Part shown: positions 6,500-6,579 of the stretch, piece after piece
How positions within the stretch are numbered: the stretch's first letter is position 1
How the letters are laid out: every line of letters starts with the position of its first letter
Source of the DNA: Muribaculaceae bacterium
GTDB taxonomy: Bacteria > Bacteroidota > Bacteroidia > Bacteroidales > Muribaculaceae
Direction: 5' to 3'
Assembly (NCBI GenBank): GCA_009775225.1
Contig: VSPE01000068.1
Coordinates: 1-6,579 of the forward strand
DNA: 6,579 nucleotides
The notes under the pieces: generated by a model
Databases searched by the model: none
What the model was told of the DNA's origin: nothing
Seen by the model: the letters and a program-made list of their open reading frames with translations, nothing else
Translations under genes and position numbers: made by a program

Positions 6500-6579
6500 C
6501 ATAAATTTTTAGTAACTTTCCTCTAAAACGTATTCTGTGATTTCTCCAACAAGCTGACCGAAAATAGGCGATATTGACC

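Noticed and set aside
6513..6520. TAACTTTC on the plus strand as a divergent promoter
   Set aside because: The last base of the -7 box differs, no TTTG lies at -33, and no plus-strand start codon follows before the window edge.
6574..6579. TTGACC at the right edge matching TTGACC at 35-39 as terminal direct repeats
   Set aside because: Only about six bases match and the flanks differ; nothing suggests a mobile element between them.

Overview
The window is a compact, GC-rich stretch of a Bacteroidota chromosome, most likely order Bacteroidales and possibly Muribaculaceae. This rests on promoter boxes of the Bacteroides type (TTTG / TAnnTTTG), the lack of clear Shine-Dalgarno sites, and the style of the proteins. 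The genus cannot be named from this sequence. All five genes lie on the minus strand, so transcription runs from the right edge to the left edge.

Right part (about 4880-6579): a 128-bp intergenic stretch carries a TAnnTTTG-type -7 box. It precedes a 523-aa protein in which a compact ABC/OLD-type ATPase (Walker A, LSDGE signature, Walker B, switch His) is joined to a C-terminal TOPRIM-like domain resembling DUF4435. Both halves keep their key residues. The layout recalls a single-chain version of the PARIS (AriA ATPase + AriB TOPRIM) or OLD/GajA anti-phage effectors, and it is the most interesting gene here.

Middle and left part (about 43-4838): a 76-bp gap holds a textbook Bacteroides promoter (TTTG, 19-nt spacer, TAACTTTG) ending 4 nt before the bioA ATG, so the mRNA is probably leaderless or nearly so. 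It drives a tightly packed set: bioA (DAPA aminotransferase), bioF (AONS/KAPA synthase, overlapping bioA by 17 nt), a membrane-anchored DNA/RNA non-specific endonuclease (overlapping bioF by 8 nt), and mnmE (tRNA U34-modification GTPase, 10 nt after the nuclease). A hairpin with a T-tract after mnmE closes the unit.

BioF and BioA carry out two consecutive steps of biotin synthesis (pimeloyl thioester to KAPA to DAPA). BioD, BioB and the pimelate genes are not in the window. The nuclease and MnmE have no known link to biotin and probably share only the transcript. No RNA genes, insertion sequences, CRISPR arrays or att sites were seen.
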